From assembly GCA_030592605.1 (NCBI GenBank), contig JAUVIT010000065.1, positions 1 to 7,808 on the forward strand: a stretch of DNA of 7,808 nucleotides. The letters run 5' to 3'. The position numbers and the translations under genes are program-made. The stretch is from Bacteroidota bacterium. Lineage in GTDB: Bacteria > Bacteroidota > Bacteroidia > Bacteroidales > GCA-2748055. Positions 7,272 to 7,808 of this stretch are shown here, piece after piece. Numbering within the stretch: the first letter of the stretch is position 1; each line of letters begins with the position of its first letter. The notes under the pieces are model-generated. The model saw nothing but the letters and a program-made list of their open reading frames with translations. It did not search any database and was not told the origin of the DNA.

Positions 7272-7319
7272 AACTAGGGCTTCATACGGTGCGAAGCGCC
7301 CAGTAATGAAGCCCCGGTT
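7272..7319 (+). repeat. Long imperfect hairpin, attC-like or IS91-end-like
   Basis: The stem pairs AAC (7272-7274) with GTT (7317-7319), then T·G and an A-C mismatch. GGGCTTCAT (7277-7285) pairs perfectly with ATGAAGCCC (7306-7314), with one extra A (7305). AC pairs with GT (7303-7304), CA (7301-7302) bulges out, and GGTGC pairs with GCGCC around a GAA loop (7293-7295). A single extrahelical base and an unpaired spacer in a long stem are features of integron attC sites. GTTGAAC at 7317-7323 fits the core consensus GTTRRRY exactly. There is no T-tract directly behind the stem on either strand, so a simple terminator is less likely, though some terminator effect is possible. Confidence 0.7.
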
Positions 7320-7344
7320 GAACTATATCCCGGATTGATGTTTC

Positions 7345-7369
7345 TATGGGGATTGCATAATTTTTATCA
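7345..7369 (-). repeat. Right copy of imperfect long-range inverted repeat
   Basis: On the minus strand this reads TGATAAAAATTATGC then AATCCCCATA. It matches plus 4992-5027 apart from a 12-base insert there, one extra C here and two substitutions. It lies within the presumed non-coding tail behind the IS91-type transposase, so it may belong to that element instead of bounding the recombinase region. Confidence 0.4.
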
Positions 7370-7552
7370 GGGGTATTTTCTGAACGATTTCTTCAATGAC
7401 CTGGTATTGTAATGGATGATGATCATTGCATTTGGCTTTAATTCTGATAGTTTTCCATTTCCTGCCAACATGGTTCAGTATAACATACATTTTTCTTCAT
7501 TTCAGGCAATCCAATCTCAACCCGCCTGTGCAGGTGTGTTATTACTCGATCA

Positions 7553-7808
7553 TTAAAATGTTACCAGATGAACCTGAACCGGTGGCGGACGAATTCGCGG
7601 CACCGTAGCAATCGGGACCAATTGACCAATTTTACAACAGGGACAAAGTCGAACATCAATACCAGTCAGACGAGCGATACGCTCAATGGAGGTTTCCTCG
7701 GGCTTTATGACCATCTTCTGCTTGTCATTCAGGATGGTGGTTCTAAAGCGTGTACTATAGATACCGTAGTACCGTATCTTAACAAACCTTGATGGCAGGA
7801 TGTGCAGA
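7553..7808 (-). CDS. IS91-family transposase, C-terminal end only
   Basis: The minus-strand frame is open from the right edge to a TAA at 7553-7555, giving the last 84 residues. It begins LHILPSRFVKIRYYGIYSTR, the block that follows the catalytic region in IS91-type (Y2, HUH) transposases, usually seen as HVLPxGFxRIRHYG. It ends with the Cys-rich LCPCCKIGQL, matching the C-terminal zinc-ribbon-like pattern of the family, and a Pro-rich tail. These enzymes start rolling-circle transposition by nicking single-stranded DNA. The HUH motif and the tyrosines are outside the window, so intactness cannot be judged. Some IS91 relatives carry a tyrosine recombinase gene upstream in the same direction. 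The recombinase at 5187-6377 points the other way, so it is probably not part of this element. Confidence 0.85.
   Translation of the reverse strand, partial: LHILPSRFVKIRYYGIYSTRFRTTILNDKQKMVIKPEETSIERIARLTGIDVRLCPCCKIGQLVPIATVPRIRPPPVQVHLVTF

Larger units (their letters stand above)
6634..7317 (+). mobile_element. Possible cassette-like unit carrying the lipoprotein gene
   Basis: The first nine bases (TTAGAGGGC) are complementary to GCCCTCTAA just before a long imperfect hairpin at the 3' end. This is the relation an integron cassette shows between its 5' end and the R'' part of its own attC. The unit would be 684 bp with one gene in plus orientation, a normal cassette size, downstream of a tyrosine recombinase pointing the same way. 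Against it: R'' reads CTCTAAT instead of RYYYAAC, the recombinase is not IntI-like, and only one unit is visible. A mini-element with terminal inverted repeats is the main alternative. Confidence 0.3.
7183..7552. other. Non-coding stretch with repeats and the probable IS91 tail
   Basis: These 370 bases lie between the lipoprotein stop and the stop of the minus-strand transposase, and I find no credible gene on either strand. From left to right it holds a spaced inverted repeat TTCCAA/TTGGAA (7202-7207, 7229-7234) and an A-rich run. The inner repeat (7257-7270), the long hairpin (7272-7319), the right copy of the outer repeat (7345-7369) and a small palindrome CCTGTGCAGG (7525-7534) follow. 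About 7324-7552 is plausibly the non-coding 3' tail of the IS91-like element. Confidence 0.6.
7324..7808 (-). mobile_element. Partial IS91-family element, proposed ori-side end at 7324
   Basis: The transposase tail on the minus strand shows that an IS91-like element enters from the right. Elements of this family move by rolling-circle replication, have no terminal inverted repeats and insert next to GTTC or CTTG. In transposase direction, GTTC (plus GAAC, 7320-7323) follows the non-coding tail, giving a candidate end at 7323/7324. That end is a guess from the tetranucleotide only; the element could also extend through the hairpin to about 7257. The left (ter) end and most of the transposase are outside the window. 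Confidence 0.4.

Noticed and set aside
7272..7319. Group II intron domain V or a standard rho-independent terminator
   Set aside because: The stem lacks the catalytic AGC-type base and bulge layout of domain V, and no U-tract follows the stem directly on either strand.
7440..7500. A 20-codon minus-strand frame behind the transposase stop, beginning MKKNVCYTEP
   Set aside because: Too short, no leader or family resemblance; expected by chance in a non-coding tail.
7426..7792. Two overlapping plus-strand open frames of 60 and 74 codons
   Set aside because: They mostly lie opposite the IS91-type transposase tail, which has clear family motifs on the minus strand, and their products show no domain pattern.
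1..7808. CRISPR array, tRNA or rRNA genes
   Set aside because: No regularly spaced direct repeats, cloverleaf-like segments or conserved rRNA blocks were seen on either strand.

Overview
The window looks like chromosomal DNA from a member of the Bacteroidota, probably an environmental or polysaccharide-degrading Bacteroidales/Marinilabiliales-like organism. This rests on gene content and style. There is a secreted CE15 esterase, two lipoproteins with a Cys at residue 20, start codons without a strong GGAGG ribosome site, and a tyrosine recombinase with a HARP-like N-terminus next to an IS91-type transposase. No rRNA, tRNA or CRISPR array is visible.

The left two thirds (1-4959) is ordinary chromosome, tightly packed. 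A glucuronoyl-esterase-like CE15 enzyme runs leftward out of the window (minus strand, start at 1147). It is divergent from a membrane-anchored calcineurin-type metallophosphoesterase (1204-2424, plus). That gene meets, tail to tail with a 13-bp overlap, a small hotdog acyl-CoA thioesterase (2412-2825, minus). The thioesterase lies 13 bp downstream of a lipoprotein form of oligopeptidase B (2839-4959, minus), and the two are probably one transcript. The four genes do not form an obvious single pathway.

The right third (about 4960-7808) is accessory DNA: genes are sparse, the intergenic stretches are A+T-rich, and repeats and mobile-element genes accumulate. It holds a complete tyrosine recombinase (5187-6377), a 319-bp gap, an orphan lipoprotein gene (6697-7182), and a 370-bp non-coding stretch with a long imperfect hairpin (7272-7319). 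The C-terminal end of an IS91-family transposase (7553 to beyond 7808, minus) closes the window.

Two nested inverted-repeat pairs organise this part. The inner pair (6634-6647 and 7257-7270, 13 of 14 matching) brackets the lipoprotein gene and, together with the hairpin, resembles an integron cassette with its attC site. The outer, more diverged pair (4992-5027 and 7345-7369) brackets the recombinase, the lipoprotein and the hairpin.

The most interesting hypothesis is a cassette-like or small integrative unit served by a recombinase that is not a classical integron integrase. The alternatives are a mini-element with terminal inverted repeats, or terminal structures belonging to the IS91-like element. 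The sequence alone does not decide between them.
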